In this document: positions 1 through 10,813 of the stretch, in pieces
How the letters are laid out: every line of letters begins with the position of its first letter
How positions within the stretch are numbered: the first letter of the stretch is position 1
From: Paratinospora sagittata
Taxonomy: Eukaryota; Streptophyta; Magnoliopsida; Ranunculales; Menispermaceae
Assembly: GCA_035771175.1 (NCBI GenBank)
Contig: CM069589.1
Coordinates: forward strand, 30,634,201 to 30,698,200
Direction: 5' to 3'
Length of the DNA stretch: 64,000 nucleotides
Translations under genes and position numbers: made by a program
The notes under the pieces: model-generated
Database searches by the model: none
Seen by the model: the letters and a program-made list of their open reading frames with translations, nothing else
Told to the model about the DNA's origin: nothing

Positions 1-297
1 TACAAAATATGATTGAGGGAACATCCTCCCAAAATCTCCCTTTAATTAACAAGGGTTGCAAAATGTGGGCCCAAAAACCTCCACCCAGTCTACTCTAAAC
101 TCATGTGAAAAATTGGATAACAAAGAGGTGAGCTATTGCCCAGTGGGTAAAATAGTTCGTGAATATAACAAATAATAAAGGAAACTTCATAATCAAATAT
201 CACATAAACACAATAAGCATCATAAACAATACAACATGTATGTATGCATGACACCGTCTTGTAATGGTTCCATGATTGAATGACGCCTTGAGTTCAC

Positions 298-505
298 GTA
301 CAGATGTCCATCCCCAGGTAAACCCGAGTTCTCATTGTACGTCCCTCCCCAAGGTCGCCGCCCTGGACTCATGTACATATGTCCATCCCCAGGTAAACCC
401 GGGTTCTCATTGTACGTCCCTCCCCAAGGTCGTCGCCCTGGATTCAAGTACAGATGTCCATCCCTAGGTAAACCCGGGTTCTCATTGTACGTCCCTCTCC
501 AGGGA
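298..505. repeat. 75-bp LTR minisatellite, about 3 units
   Basis: Units start at 298, 373 and 448, each beginning with GTACA(G/T)ATGTCCATCC. The same unit occurs twice at 44580-44712, twice at 51106-51242 and once at 60826-60885, so copy number varies between LTRs of Fam1. Open frames across this stretch, such as the one on the minus strand at 220-513, are products of the repeat and not genes. Confidence 0.85.
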
Positions 506-1288
506 AATATCAAGAATAGTGAGCATTGCTTCTAACTATTTCATTGATTATAATCCACTTATGTCCCTAGGTGGTGCTTATGTATGATGCCAATGCATGA
601 GCAGTTTCGGTCTTTACTAACATTAGACAGGATTTAGTAGCGTCTGGTGATTCTTATCAGGTCGGTATCACCACGTGTAAAGTTAGGCTGTTCAGTATCA
701 CTTCTACAAGCTTATAGCTTTCATATAAGACCAACCAGATCAGTCTTCAGTTGAGGTGGGACACGAGGTCCACTTAATACCAATCGTCTACAGCAGCACG
801 TTGCCTCCCGTTCACTATTTAAAGTTACTGAGGAGAAGACTAAGTCTGGTTGAGTTAGATTGACCACTAATCTGACATAATAACAGTGTAATACATGAAC
901 TCCAAATATACAGGCATAAGTATGACATGTATGAACATTATATGCAATAATGCAGTGTAAATGAATAGTAGACATAATGATAAATGAATGTAAACTTTAA
1001 TAAAAGTTATAAAATACGCAAACCTAATGTTTCATTCCCCACCTTCAAATAACCTTCCTTCTAGAACTAGCGCCTCCTCCCGAGCAGAACTGCGTTGCAC
1101 CGTGAAGAGAGTCTCCCATAAAGAGAAGAGAGAAAATCACAATAAGAGTGATGAACCAACAAGGAGAGCAAAACAGAAGAGAGAGTTGAGGTATGAAAAT
1201 GAGGGGGGGGGAGGGTTTCTTTTATAGAAAAAGGAATGCCCGAAAGTTCAGGCGGCTACCCGAAGGTTCCGGCGGGCGAGCCCAAAAT

Positions 1289-1318
1289 TTTTATTTATTT
1301 ATTTATTTATTTATTTAT
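1289..1318. repeat. (TTTA)n microsatellite
   Basis: Seven consecutive TTTA units. They sit where other Fam1 LTRs have a poly-A or (AT)n run, just inside the LTR start. The LTR homology ends here. Confidence 0.9.
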
Positions 1319-1539
1319 TGTCTAAACACATAGGGGGAGAGTTTATACACTCAGGGGGACTGTTTGGAGTATTGTATATATTTTTTTGGAGATGTTCTTG
1401 TCTATGATTTCTATATTTTTTGTTCACACTTATGTATCTTTGTGTATTTCTGTCATTTTTGTTTTATCTTTTGATGTACACATTGATGATCACATGTATA
1501 TGTTCTAACTTGATTATATTTGTATACATGTATATTTTT
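1319..1539 (+). other. Probable 3' non-coding region of a copia element, left part
   Basis: AT-rich, with no coding signal. It contains two polypurine stretches (around 1330 and 1352). After removing the Fam5 solo LTR and one copy of its TSD, it continues at 2873 and leads to the copia polypurine tract at 3074. Assignment to the same copia element rests on that continuity. Confidence 0.45.
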
Positions 1540-1734
1540 TGTAATACTATAAAAATCCACAACCCTAGAATCTTACCAGAAAACAACTAGATTAGGAAAT
1601 ACTAGAAGAAAATTTAAGGGGCAAAATAATAAATTCACAGAATTCGTAATTACCATTAAAGTGCGAGGGAAATTTGGTAAATTTATCCAACTTGTAAATA
1701 CTAGAAACAACCAAGGGAGAAAAAGATAAATATA

Positions 1735-1845
1735 CATCAAGGGCAAAATGACAATTTACACCGAGAGCAGAACGAGAATTTACACCAAGGGAAAAATGGT
1801 AATTTTACACCGAGGGAAAAATTGTAATTTTCCTACTTGTAATTA
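1735..1845. repeat. Tandem repeat, four degenerate units of about 26 bp
   Basis: Four imperfect copies of a unit of the form CC(G/A)AGGG(A/C)AAAATGGTAATTTACA inside the Fam5 LTR, upstream of its TATA-like box. The position is that of a U3 enhancer-type repeat; the function is inferred. Confidence 0.6.
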
Positions 1846-2438
1846 TTCAAATAGGTTAAGGGCAAAATGGGGACATAAAATTTTGAACCCCCATAAATAG
1901 GGGCTCAGGTTAGTTAAAAACATATTCCAGTTTCACTCTCTGAGAATAAGAGTTCTAGTAGAAAGACTGGAGAAATTCTAATAGCTGGGAAGACCCTAGC
2001 GAAATTGAGGTGGAAATGATTCTTTAAGTTCTTGTTCTTTATACATTTCTTTAGTTATGTATTGTTCATATTTTATTGTATTATGTAAGCCTGAGAACTT
2101 GGTGTTAGTTGGCCCCCATTGAGAGCGAAATGCAATCAGAAAAGGTATACCTAATGTGGAAATATCTTATGCTTGCAAATTCATTATTATCATTATGGCC
2201 ATACGCTTGAATTGATTCTTTTGTTTGTAATATTGCGATGAATAGTTTAATTCGTGTACTAATGTTTTGTCTAAAGCGTGGGGACTTTAGGAAGACCCAC
2301 TGGGCTTTTAGCTTACTCCCCTACTATCTCTCAGGAAATTAGTTGCATTGTGCATGGATTGCTGGTGATGGTAGGATAGCTAAAGAGAAGATGCAAAAAG
2401 ATGTTGCGAGAGCACGTTGGGCTATGCTAGGAGATGTC

Positions 2439-2441
<3 letters not shown>

Positions 2442-2483
<42 letters not shown>
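2442..2483. repeat. (AT)n microsatellite
   Basis: About 20 uninterrupted AT units inside the Fam5 LTR. Confidence 0.95.
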
Positions 2484-2485
<2 letters not shown>

Positions 2486-2872
2486 ATGTATAAAAATGGT
2501 TATGTATATATAAGTTAAGTAATAATAATAAAAATAAGCTTATGCTTACCTAACTATCTATATATGTATATATAAAAAACGTTTATATTAATTATATCTT
2601 AGATATATGTATTATATATATAAAAAGTGAGAGGCAGTAGGGGCAAAATAAATGGCTCTATCAGCCATGTACTAACAATCATGTATATATATATGTATGT
2701 AAATGTGAAATGTAATAAAGAGAAGTTTTTTTGAGAAAGTGGTATATTTATGCACCCAATTTGCATACGTGTTGACAAAATTTTGACATTGTCATTGCCT
2801 ACATTTGGATCACAAGATTGCAAGTGCGAAAAGGAAAAATGAAAAAAATACAAATTGGGATGTTACATTTTT

Positions 2873-3085
2873 GGTCTTGATCATATACTTTAGTATGTTT
2901 GTATTGGTATCTGATTGATTTTTCTTCGCATAGTATTGAATGTTAAATCCTTTATTAAGTGGTATTTTCTTGAAAATGGCATGATAAAATTATTCATTTA
3001 ACTCATTCATTCATTTGTGACATTATACTTCTTGCTTCAATCAGACCAATATTGAATGTGTTTGAAATCATCAAAAGGGGGAGAT
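2873..3085 (+). other. Copia 3' non-coding region with polypurine tract
   Basis: Continuation of 1319-1539. It ends in a copia-type polypurine tract (AAAAGGGGGAGAT, 3074-3085) right before a TG dinucleotide that starts an LTR. No coding frame is visible. Confidence 0.6.
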
Positions 3086-3317
3086 TGTTGATGTAACTAC
3101 TCTCACCCGATTTTGTTTTGATGATTACAAATAACATATCTGTGTTATCTAATCTCTCTGACGTAGTTATTTCAGTGCTAACTAGATATATCAATAGGAC
3201 CCAACTGCATTGTCAAAGCGTGCGGAAGGAACAACACCTGACGAAGATTCAAGAGCTTCATGGTTGTATTTCTTTAAAATCTTTTTGTTGTAGAGTTAAC
3301 ATTTAAATGTTCCAACC
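3086..3317 (+). mobile_element. Start of a copia 3' LTR, truncated
   Basis: Begins TGTTGATGTAAC directly after the polypurine tract and breaks off after about 230 bp where Athila LTR homology begins (3318). The missing remainder was probably lost in the deletion that also removed most of the left Athila LTR. The overlapping small frames (3003-3194 minus, 3118-3306 plus) show no protein-family resemblance. Confidence 0.55.
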
Positions 3318-3663
3318 ACACATGTTTTTAACTTCTTTTGAACATCAACTTACCCTTGATTCAACCCACTTTGGACTCCTTATTTACCTACAAAACAAAT
3401 AAAAAGCAAGTGTAAATTCCAAGCAATTAATCAAAGAATAAACTACAATGAAATATACTGAAAACATATGACTTTTATGATATTAACATGTATCAATAAA
3501 CCATTTATTCATGATAAAAGCCTATAAATATCTAAGATAAAGCCTAAATGGATCTAAAACAACTAAGTATATTAATCAAGCAAAAACACCTAAAAACTAA
3601 TCGAATGAACACAAAAATCTATCAAATTAAGATGCAAACTAACTATTAAAACTCAACTTATCA
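3318..3663 (-). mobile_element. Athila 3' LTR, 346-bp remnant
   Basis: Aligns throughout with 12003-12347 of the 5' LTR. Both end ...CAACTTATCA on the plus strand, that is TGATAAGTTG at the LTR start on the minus strand. About 1.19 kb of the LTR are missing at 3318. Confidence 0.85.
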
Positions 3664-5290
3664 AATTCCCCCAAACTTAGACTTTGATCGTCCCGAGCAA
3701 AGAGAAAAATAAAAGTAAACAAATAGACTCTTCACATATTCCAAAATGAACAAAAACTTGAATTGTAAAAATGGGTTCTCACAATCTCAAAGAAAGCATC
3801 CATTCCACACAACACGACTCAAGGAAAACTTCGAAAATTTAACTTGTTGTCTAGAATTTTAATTTTCAAAGCAATGCATTCTCTCCTATCCTCATTGACA
3901 AACAAGCACACAAAATCATTCCCATGACCACTCATAAATTATATAGACAAATGCAAGCAATATAATCTAAACCAAACAAAACATTAACTTCATATGCTTG
4001 GTTTTCACACTTCTCTCCACTAATGTAGGACTCACACCAATTAAGATCAATAGGACTTTGTTACTTTGTAACGTAAGGCTAAGGTTAAGGGTTTGATAAC
4101 ATTGATAAAATGCAGCTCAATACACCCAAAACATCATTTTTACATAGCACCTTTAAACATCTCATGCCTTACAGAATGAATCATCACATCAGCCTTTACA
4201 TACCCCCAAACTTATTTAATTCACTCATCGATGAAGACTATACTTTTTCTTTTCGTTATTTTTCTTCTTCATCTTTCTTTTTCTTCTTTCTACACCTTTT
4301 GAACTTTTTCTCATCACCTTCGCATACATTCACATTCCACCATAACACATTTACACATAAATTCCCATGAAAAACAACCCAACCCATTATAATTCATTTA
4401 CTTCAAAGATTTAAGGGTGCAAGGGTGAAAAAAAATAGGGGAATTTCAATCAAAGGCCTTGGCTAATCATTTTAGGTGACAAAGAACAGTATATAAAGCT
4501 CAAATTAGGGTAACTAGGGATAGTACATAGCTAGGTGGGTTTATGTCTCAAACTGTCCAACTATGGCCTACATCATATCTCACATGGTGTGATTCCTAGG
4601 ATTTCGCCTTGAGAAGAGATCAAGCAAGTTCTAGAGTTCAGTTTGAAAAGTAAGATTCAATGAACCTTAACTTGCAAGATCTCAATTTAAATAGCAAGTG
4701 GAACTCATGATCATAATTTTATACTCAAAAGTCAACAAAAATTTCCAATAAGCATGGCGAAACAAATCAAGCACACGGACTTAAGAGTACTTTCTAATTT
4801 TCCACAGGTCATGTTCAAAACCTAGTGCTAGTCTTTTCATAGACCATCCATACAAGATCAAATCTAATCAACGTTCATTAGGGAATATGGATTTATTCAT
4901 GATCTATACTCATCAAAAACAAAAATTTCAAGAATTTCCACTAAGGTCACCAGAATTCAAACTCTCCCCCAAACTTGTAGTTGGCATTGTCCTCAATGCA
5001 GAAACGTGCACACAAAGAAAGCAATATAAGAGGAAGGTAACGATACTCCCCTAACCCACAAGGGTAGAAGTCTTTCAAAATGCTTCTCTTTCTCTTAGTA
5101 GCGCCGAGGACCCCCAAACTTGAATTAAAACCTGAAAGGGACAAAAATGAATGTCATTAGTGGAAGTCAAAAACTCAATTTCTATACTAAATGACTAAAA
5201 TTAAAACTAGAAATATAGACAAAACTTGGTTGGGTTGCCTCCCAACAAGCGCTTCTTTATAGTCATTAGCTAGACTCTCACTTTTCTCGC
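3664..5290 (-). other. Athila 3' non-coding region with repeated polypurine tracts
   Basis: No significant coding sequence. On the minus strand AAGTTTGGGGG-type tracts occur four times: 3666-3678 (adjacent to the 3' LTR and the likely priming tract), 4203-4213, 4965-4976 and 5111-5121. A stretch around 5225-5275 (GGTTGCCTCCCAACAAGCGC) resembles a motif I recognise as recurrent downstream of integrase in Athila elements. The env-like ORF seen in some Athila elements was not found. Confidence 0.7.
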
Positions 5291-6450
5291 TCATGATGGT
5301 TGATGAAGGGGTAGCTTCTCCATGCTTGGATCCAATGCTCCATAGTAATGCTTCACCCTTTGCCCATTCACTTGAAACAACTGACCACCATCTTGGCTTT
5401 GTAGCTCTTCACCTCCATAGGGGAAAACTTTTGTAACCATAAATGGCCCGGACCACCTAGACTTCAACTTTCCGGGAAAGAGCCTCAATCTTGAATTGTA
5501 GAGGAGAACTTGTTAACCTGGAAGGAACTCTTTCCTCAAGATATTCTTGTCATGCCAACCCTTGGTTCTTTTCTTGTAGATCTTAGCATTCTCAAATGCA
5601 TCTTGTCGAAATTCATCCATTTCATTGAGTTGAAGTAGTCTTTTCTCTCCACAAGCCTTCATATCAAAATTCAACTTTCTAATTGCCCAATAAGCGCGAT
5701 GCTCCAACTCACATGGTAAATGATAAGACTTCCCAATGACAAGTTTAAATGGAGACATTCCAATGGGTGTTTTGTATGCAGTGCGGTATGCCCATAGAGC
5801 ATCATCAAGCTTCAATGCCCAATCTTTGCTATTAGTACTCACAGTCTTCTCCAAAATTCTTTTCACCTCTCGATTAGAGACCTTGGCTTGTCCATTAGAC
5901 TGTGGATGATAGGCCAAAGAGACCTTATGCTTAACTCCATACTTAGAAAGTAGAGCTTTGAAAAGCTTGTTGCAAAAATGGGAGCCTTCATCACTTATGG
6001 TAGCTCTAGGAGTACCAAATCTTGTGAAAATGTTCTTCTAAAGGAATTTTAGTACAACACGAGCATCATTTGTGGTAGTAGCAACAGCTTCCACCCACTT
6101 TAACACATAATCAACCGCCAACAAAATATATAACTTGCCATTAGAGGATGGGAAAGGTCTCATGACATCAATGTCCCACACATCAAATAACTCAACCTTA
6201 ACAAAAGTCTTCAAGGGCATCTCATCACGTTTGGAAATATTCCCTTGTCTTTAGCACTGATCACATTACTTCACAAACACATAACTGTCCTTGAACAAGG
6301 TTGGCCAATAAATCCACTTTGCAAGACTTTGTATGCAGTTCTTTGGTGACCAAAATGACCACCATACAAAGAAGAGTGACAATCTCTGAGTATGGCTTGA
6401 ACTTCACTTTTTGGCACACATCTTCAGATAACTTGATCATTGCACCTCTT
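5291..6450 (-). pseudogene. Athila integrase (broken)
   Basis: Integrase part of the Athila polyprotein, which would insert the cDNA copy into the genome. Reading down the minus strand, a His/Cys zinc-finger region lies near 6390-6250 (CDQC is visible). The catalytic core follows, with the first Asp in WDIDVMRPF (about 6170), the second in ISDEGSHF (about 5990) and the Glu in [11 protein letters not shown] (about 5870). The C-terminal part ends near 5291 with a region rich in GPFMV and GEE-type motifs. All three acidic residues are kept, but there are stops at about 6245, 6040 and 5510 and frame changes near 6260. It therefore cannot give a full product. Confidence 0.88.
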
Positions 6451-8179
6451 ATATAAGAATGGCTCATACCACATAAAAAATCTAGCAACATGGAGGAACT
6501 TCTTTTTCTGAGCTGAGGAGATATCTGGAGGTAAGATGCCACTAGCCACAAAATTGACCAAATCTGCATACCAAGGAAGCTTCTCACTTAGGGCATACAA
6601 CTGTTCATAAGGAAATGCTTCTTTAATAAGCCCCACATCATCTTTTGCTTGTGTCTGTAGCTTTGAGAGGTGATCAGCTACCACATTTTCACTTCCTTCC
6701 TTATCCTTGATATCAAGATCAAACTCTTCAAGAAGGAGAATCCATCTAATCAATCTGGGCTTGGCATCCTTCTTAGCAAATAGGTAACGAATGGATGCAT
6801 GATATGTGTAGTCAATAACCGTGGAACCAACAAGATAATGTCTGAACTTATCACAAGCATATACCACTACCAATAATTCCTTTTCTGTGGTGGTGTAATT
6901 TCTTTTAGCCTTATCCAATGTTCTACTGGCATAGTATATGGCTTTGAAGATTTTATCTCACTTCTGACCCAACACAGCTCCAACTGCATAATCACTGGCA
7001 TCACACATTAACTCAAATGGCTCTGTCCAGTCTAGCACTATCATGACAGGAGCTGAAATAAGAGCTTTCTTCATGTGATCAAAAGCTTGTACACATGTTT
7101 TATCAAACATAAATGGCACATCCTTCTCCAAAAGATTACAAAGTGGCTTAGTAATCTTGGAGAAGTCCTTGATAAACCGTCTATAAAACCCAGCATGTCC
7201 AAGAAAGCTTCTTATACCCTTAACATTAATTGGATGGATGAGTTTCTCAATTGCCACAATCTTCACTCTGTCCACTTCCAACCCCTTTGAAGAAACTCTA
7301 TGGCCCAAAACAATTCCATCTTGTACCATAAAATGGCATTTATCTCAATTCAACACAAGGTTCTTCTCCTCACATCTTTGTAACACAAGTGAAAGGTTCC
7401 TCAAACAATGATCAAAAGAAGACCCAAAAACAGAAAAGTCATCCATGAAGACTTCCATCAAATCCTCTATCAAATCAGCAAATATGGCCATCATGCACCT
7501 CTAAAAAGTGGTTGGAGCATTACATAACCCAAAGGGCATCCTCCTAAAGGTAAAAGTGCCATAGGGACATGTGAATGTAGTCTTCTCCTGGTCCTCTAGA
7601 GCAATGGCAATCTGATTATATCCAGAATATCCATTAACGAAACAATAGTACTCAAATCCTGCCAAAAGGTCTAGCATTTGATCAATGATTAACAATGGAA
7701 AATGATCTTTCTTGGAGGCCTTATTCATTTTTTTGTAGTCAATGCACACTCTCCAACCAGTAACAATACGTGAAGAGATCATTTCATCTTTTTCATTCTT
7801 GATCACTGTGATTCCTCCTTTCTTAGGGACAACATGTATAGGGCTTACCCATGCTGAATCAGATATGGCATAGATGATGCCTGCCTTGGGCCATTTCAGT
7901 ACCTCAGCTTTGACCACTTATTTCATTGTAGGATTCAACCTCCCTTTGATGTTCCATTGTGGCCATGTATGCGTCTTCCATGAGTATCTTGTGCATGCAA
8001 ATAGATGGATTGATCCCATTTATGTCTGCAATTGTCCATCCAATAGCTAATTTGTGCTCCCTTAGGATCCTCAACAACTTTTCCTCTTGAACAGTAGACA
8101 AGGTGGATGTAATAATCACTGGAAATGTCTCATCCTTGCCCAAAAAGGCATATCTGAGATGATCTGGAAGAGGCTTCAA
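6424..8179 (-). pseudogene. Athila reverse transcriptase and RNase H (broken)
   Basis: Copies element RNA into DNA. Visible RT blocks are WVSPIHVVPKKGG, WRVCIDYKKMNKA, PYGTFTFRRMPFGLCNAP, FMDDFSVFG (the catalytic DD box, Athila-like) and LGHRVSSKGLEVD. RNase H follows from about 7060, with CDASDYAVGAVLGQK, NYTTTEKELLVVVYA and DHLSKLQTQ. In the first catalytic block the usual Asp is Asn (FVNGYSGYNQI, about 7635), a single G-to-A change on the coding strand. Stops occur near 7503, 7345 and 6957. The element is dead at both the enzyme and the reading-frame level. Confidence 0.9.
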
Positions 8180-8449
8180 CTCTGGCTTGGGGACACTTAA
8201 CTCAATAGAAGATGCAACACTGATATCTTCAACCTTAGCTTGAGAAAACTAAATTGGTGGTGTATCCAAAACCATTATCATCCTTTGTTCTTCAACATCA
8301 TCCTCTGTCCCATCTATTAGTGAGTACACCAGACATCTCTCCAAGGGATCCACAGGTGATGTCTCCTTTTTAACCTCCTGAATGTACTTCGCAACAATGT
8401 CCTTCAAACTTGAATGACTTGTAGAGGTTGAACATCACCTCTTCATCAT

Positions 8450-9187
8450 TCACTCTGAGTGTGAGTTCTCCCTTCTGAACATCAATAAGGGCTCTTCCGG
8501 TGGTAAGGAATGGCCCCCCAAAATGAGAGGAATCTCATCATCTTCCTCCATGTCAAGAACCACAAAATCAACTGGGAAGATAAACTTATCAACTTTCACA
8601 AGAACATCTTCTATCACTCCCCTAGGATATGTCATGGATCTGTCAGCTAGTTGGAGTAATATAGTTGTGGGCTTCACCTCCCCAATATTGAGTTTCCTGA
8701 AAACAAACAAGGGCATAAGGTTAATACTGGCACCTAAATCACACAATACTTTATCAAAAGAAGAACTACCAATAATGTATGGAATAGTAAAACTCCCTAG
8801 ATCTTTTAATTTCTGAGGTAGCTTCTTTTGGAGGATCGCACTATATTCTTCTCCCAACTTCACAGTTTCAAGCTCTACCAACTTCCTCTTCATAAATTTG
8901 GAATAGTTGGGAATCTGCTCCAAGGCATCTACAAAAAGAATATTGATGTGAATTCTTTTGAAAATATCTAAATTTTTTTTAAATTGCTCATCTAATTTCT
9001 TTTTCTGAAATCTTTGAGGAAATGGAATAGAAGTTTTCAAAATATAAGGGTTATCAGAGAAAGTGATCCTCCCTGGAATAAAGTCTTTTTTCATAGGTGC
9101 CTTGCCCTTTTGATTTCTTTGTCTCCTCATCTTCTTTTTCTTTGGATGCTTGGTCTTCCTTCTCAAATAAGGACTCTTCCTCAGCAA
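8450..9187 (-). pseudogene. Athila protease region
   Basis: Aspartic protease of the polyprotein with the upstream gag-pro linker. The core is FDKVLCDLGASINLMPL (about 8740), with the Asp-Leu-Gly form that Athila elements use in place of Asp-Ser/Thr-Gly. A second block, DEIPLILGG (about 8520), is followed by a frameshift. The N-terminal portion is a basic, Lys-rich linker (KKKMRRQRNQKGK). The stretch 8190-8450 that joins it to RT is out of frame but resembles the continuing polyprotein. Confidence 0.85.
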
Positions 9188-9259
9188 CTTGTGTAGAAGT
9201 ACTAGTTATAGATGTACTTGCTGGATTGGAATGTTCAACCTCTCTACCACTTCTCAAAG

Positions 9260-10579
9260 TTATGGCTTTGCATTGCTCTCTTGGGTTAATCTCTGTATTA
9301 CTGTGTTGTTGCTCTGTTGTGCACTCATTTGTGCAGCCACTTGCCCAACTTGAGTCTCCAAATTCTTAACAGAGGCACCCAAGTTGCTCACTTGAGTTAT
9401 CATTTGACTCATGGTACACATTTTATTGGCCATGTGAGCAGCCAATTCATCCAACTTTGTTTCATTCTTGGTGAACCTCTTGTTTGAATCACTCAGAAAA
9501 GTAGTCATTGCTTCTTCAAGACTTGATTTCTTCTCTTGAACTTTCCCTTGTGAGTTAAACCCCGGTGGTGGTTGCAATACATTTCTATTGTTGGAGTAGG
9601 AAAAATTTTCATGATCCCTAACTCCTGGATGATACTGATTTGGCACTTGATTGCCAAATTGGTTCCCTCTGTAATTGTTTTGGTTCCCTCTATAATTGTA
9701 CAATTTGTTGTTCACAAACTGTACTTGCTCTTCTTGACCACCAAAACTTTGAGGAACTGAACTTGCAACTGCAATGGATGCTATGGAAGATGAAGGACTT
9801 CCTTGTAGAGTGGAAACCGTGTCAGATAAAGCTACCATGTGATGCAACATACTAGCCATCTGTGCAGACAAAGAGGTCATTTGATCAACCTCATGTAAAC
9901 CAACTATTTTCTTGATTGGTGCCCTCTCACTTGAATGCTCATATGTATTGGAGGCCATCTCTTCAATCAACATCAATGCTTCATTTGTTGTCTTCCCTAA
10001 TAGTGTACCTCCGGATGCAGCATCAAGCAATGATCTTGTAGATAAGGTCATGGCATTGTAGATCATCTGAATCTACAACCACTCTTGGTACCCATGTTGA
10101 GGAAATTTTCTCAAGAGGTCTTTAAATCTCTCCAACGTCTCATATAAAGATTCAGACTCCAGTTGTCTGAACTGACTGATCTTTACTCTCAATTGTGAAA
10201 TCCTTGCCAGTGTGAAGAATTTTTGAAGAACCTTTTGGAGCATCTCTTCCCATGTATTTATGCTCCCTGGCAGTAGAGATTAGAGCCATAATCTTGCCTT
10301 GTCCCTTAGTGAAAATGGGAATAGTCTTAGTCTTATTTGCTATTCTGGGACTCCGTTGATCTTAACTGTGTCACACATCTCTAAGAAGGTGTTGATGTGG
10401 ACCGTTGGATCTTTTTGAGGTACTCCCGCAAACTGGTGTTGCTGTACCATTGTGATAAAAGAAGGCTTCAACTCAAAGTTGTTAGCGTTGATTGGCAGCC
10501 TTGCAATCCCATTGTAGTTATTGTTAACCGCTGGCTTGAAGTAATCCCTCAAAGGTAACTGGTCATTCCCTTCAACCAT
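9260..10579 (-). pseudogene. Athila gag (broken)
   Basis: Capsid protein that packages element RNA. The chosen start is the Met of MVEGNDQLPLRDYFKP at 10579; an in-frame extension to 10726 lacks similarity and runs through the leader. Diagnostic blocks are ANNFELKPSFITMVQQHQFAG and VHINTFLEMCDTVKING (10500-10350), then LRLFPFSLRDKARLWL after a stop at 10342, and LLDAASGGTLLGKT near 10030. The middle is rich in Asn/Gly/Tyr, and a heptad-like stretch near 9480-9330 (MTQVSNLGASVKNLE) suggests a coiled coil. Stops at about 10342, 10269 and 10074 and a frameshift near 9258 break it. Confidence 0.88.
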
Positions 10580-10789
10580 GGTTTCTGGTTGCGCTACTGC
10601 TCTTATATCTTTTCTCAATCTACCAAGTGTTCTCTTAATCTCCGGATGAAGAAGTGTGATTTTTGCACTTCTAACACGAAAAAAAGAATAACAAACTAAG
10701 AAAAATAAAAAAATAAAAACAAACAAAAATACCTAAATTAAGATTATAATCAATTTGCAATGGTATTAATAACAGTAAAATTGACACTC

Positions 10790-10807
10790 TCCCCGGCAAC
10801 GACGCCA
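10790..10807 (-). promoter_or_regulatory. Athila primer-binding site
   Basis: The minus strand reads TGGCGTCGTTGCCGGGGA, six bases inside the LTR edge at 10814. This is the Athila-type primer site (described as matching tRNA-Asp, from memory), with one apparent C-to-T change from the usual TGGCGCCG. Confidence 0.9.
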
Positions 10808-10813
10808 AAAACT

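Larger units (their letters stand above)
1..1318 (-). mobile_element. Fam1 chromovirus LTR, reversed, cut by window edge
   Basis: This is the reverse complement of the LTRs at 43773-45138, 50290-51671 and 60018-61308. About 150 bp of the LTR 3' end lie outside the window. The other end stops in a TTTA microsatellite where the expected TGTAATACC start is missing. A TATA box (TATAAAAG on the minus strand, 1220-1227) lies about 100 bp inside the LTR, so U3 is very short. The minisatellite at 298-505 and the Cys-rich small ORF at 721-975 (minus strand) are shared with the other copies. No internal sequence follows, so this is a solo or truncated LTR. Confidence 0.9.
1540..2867 (+). mobile_element. 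Solo LTR, family Fam5 (Ty3/gypsy-like)
   Basis: Starts TGTAATACTA and ends GGATGTTACA, giving TG...CA ends. It is flanked by TTTTT on both sides (1535-1539 and 2868-2872), a perfect though low-complexity 5-bp target duplication. A TATA-like CATAAATAGGGG occurs near 1892. A CACTGGGC/AGCTTACTCC module followed by a pyrimidine tract and CAG (2299-2334) is shared with the other gypsy LTRs in the window. No primer site or coding sequence follows, hence solo LTR. Confidence 0.7.

Noticed and set aside
220..513. 97-residue Gly/Pro-rich repeat protein on the minus strand
   Set aside because: Translation of the 75-bp LTR minisatellite; the plus strand is also open here and copy number varies, so it is a by-product of the repeat.
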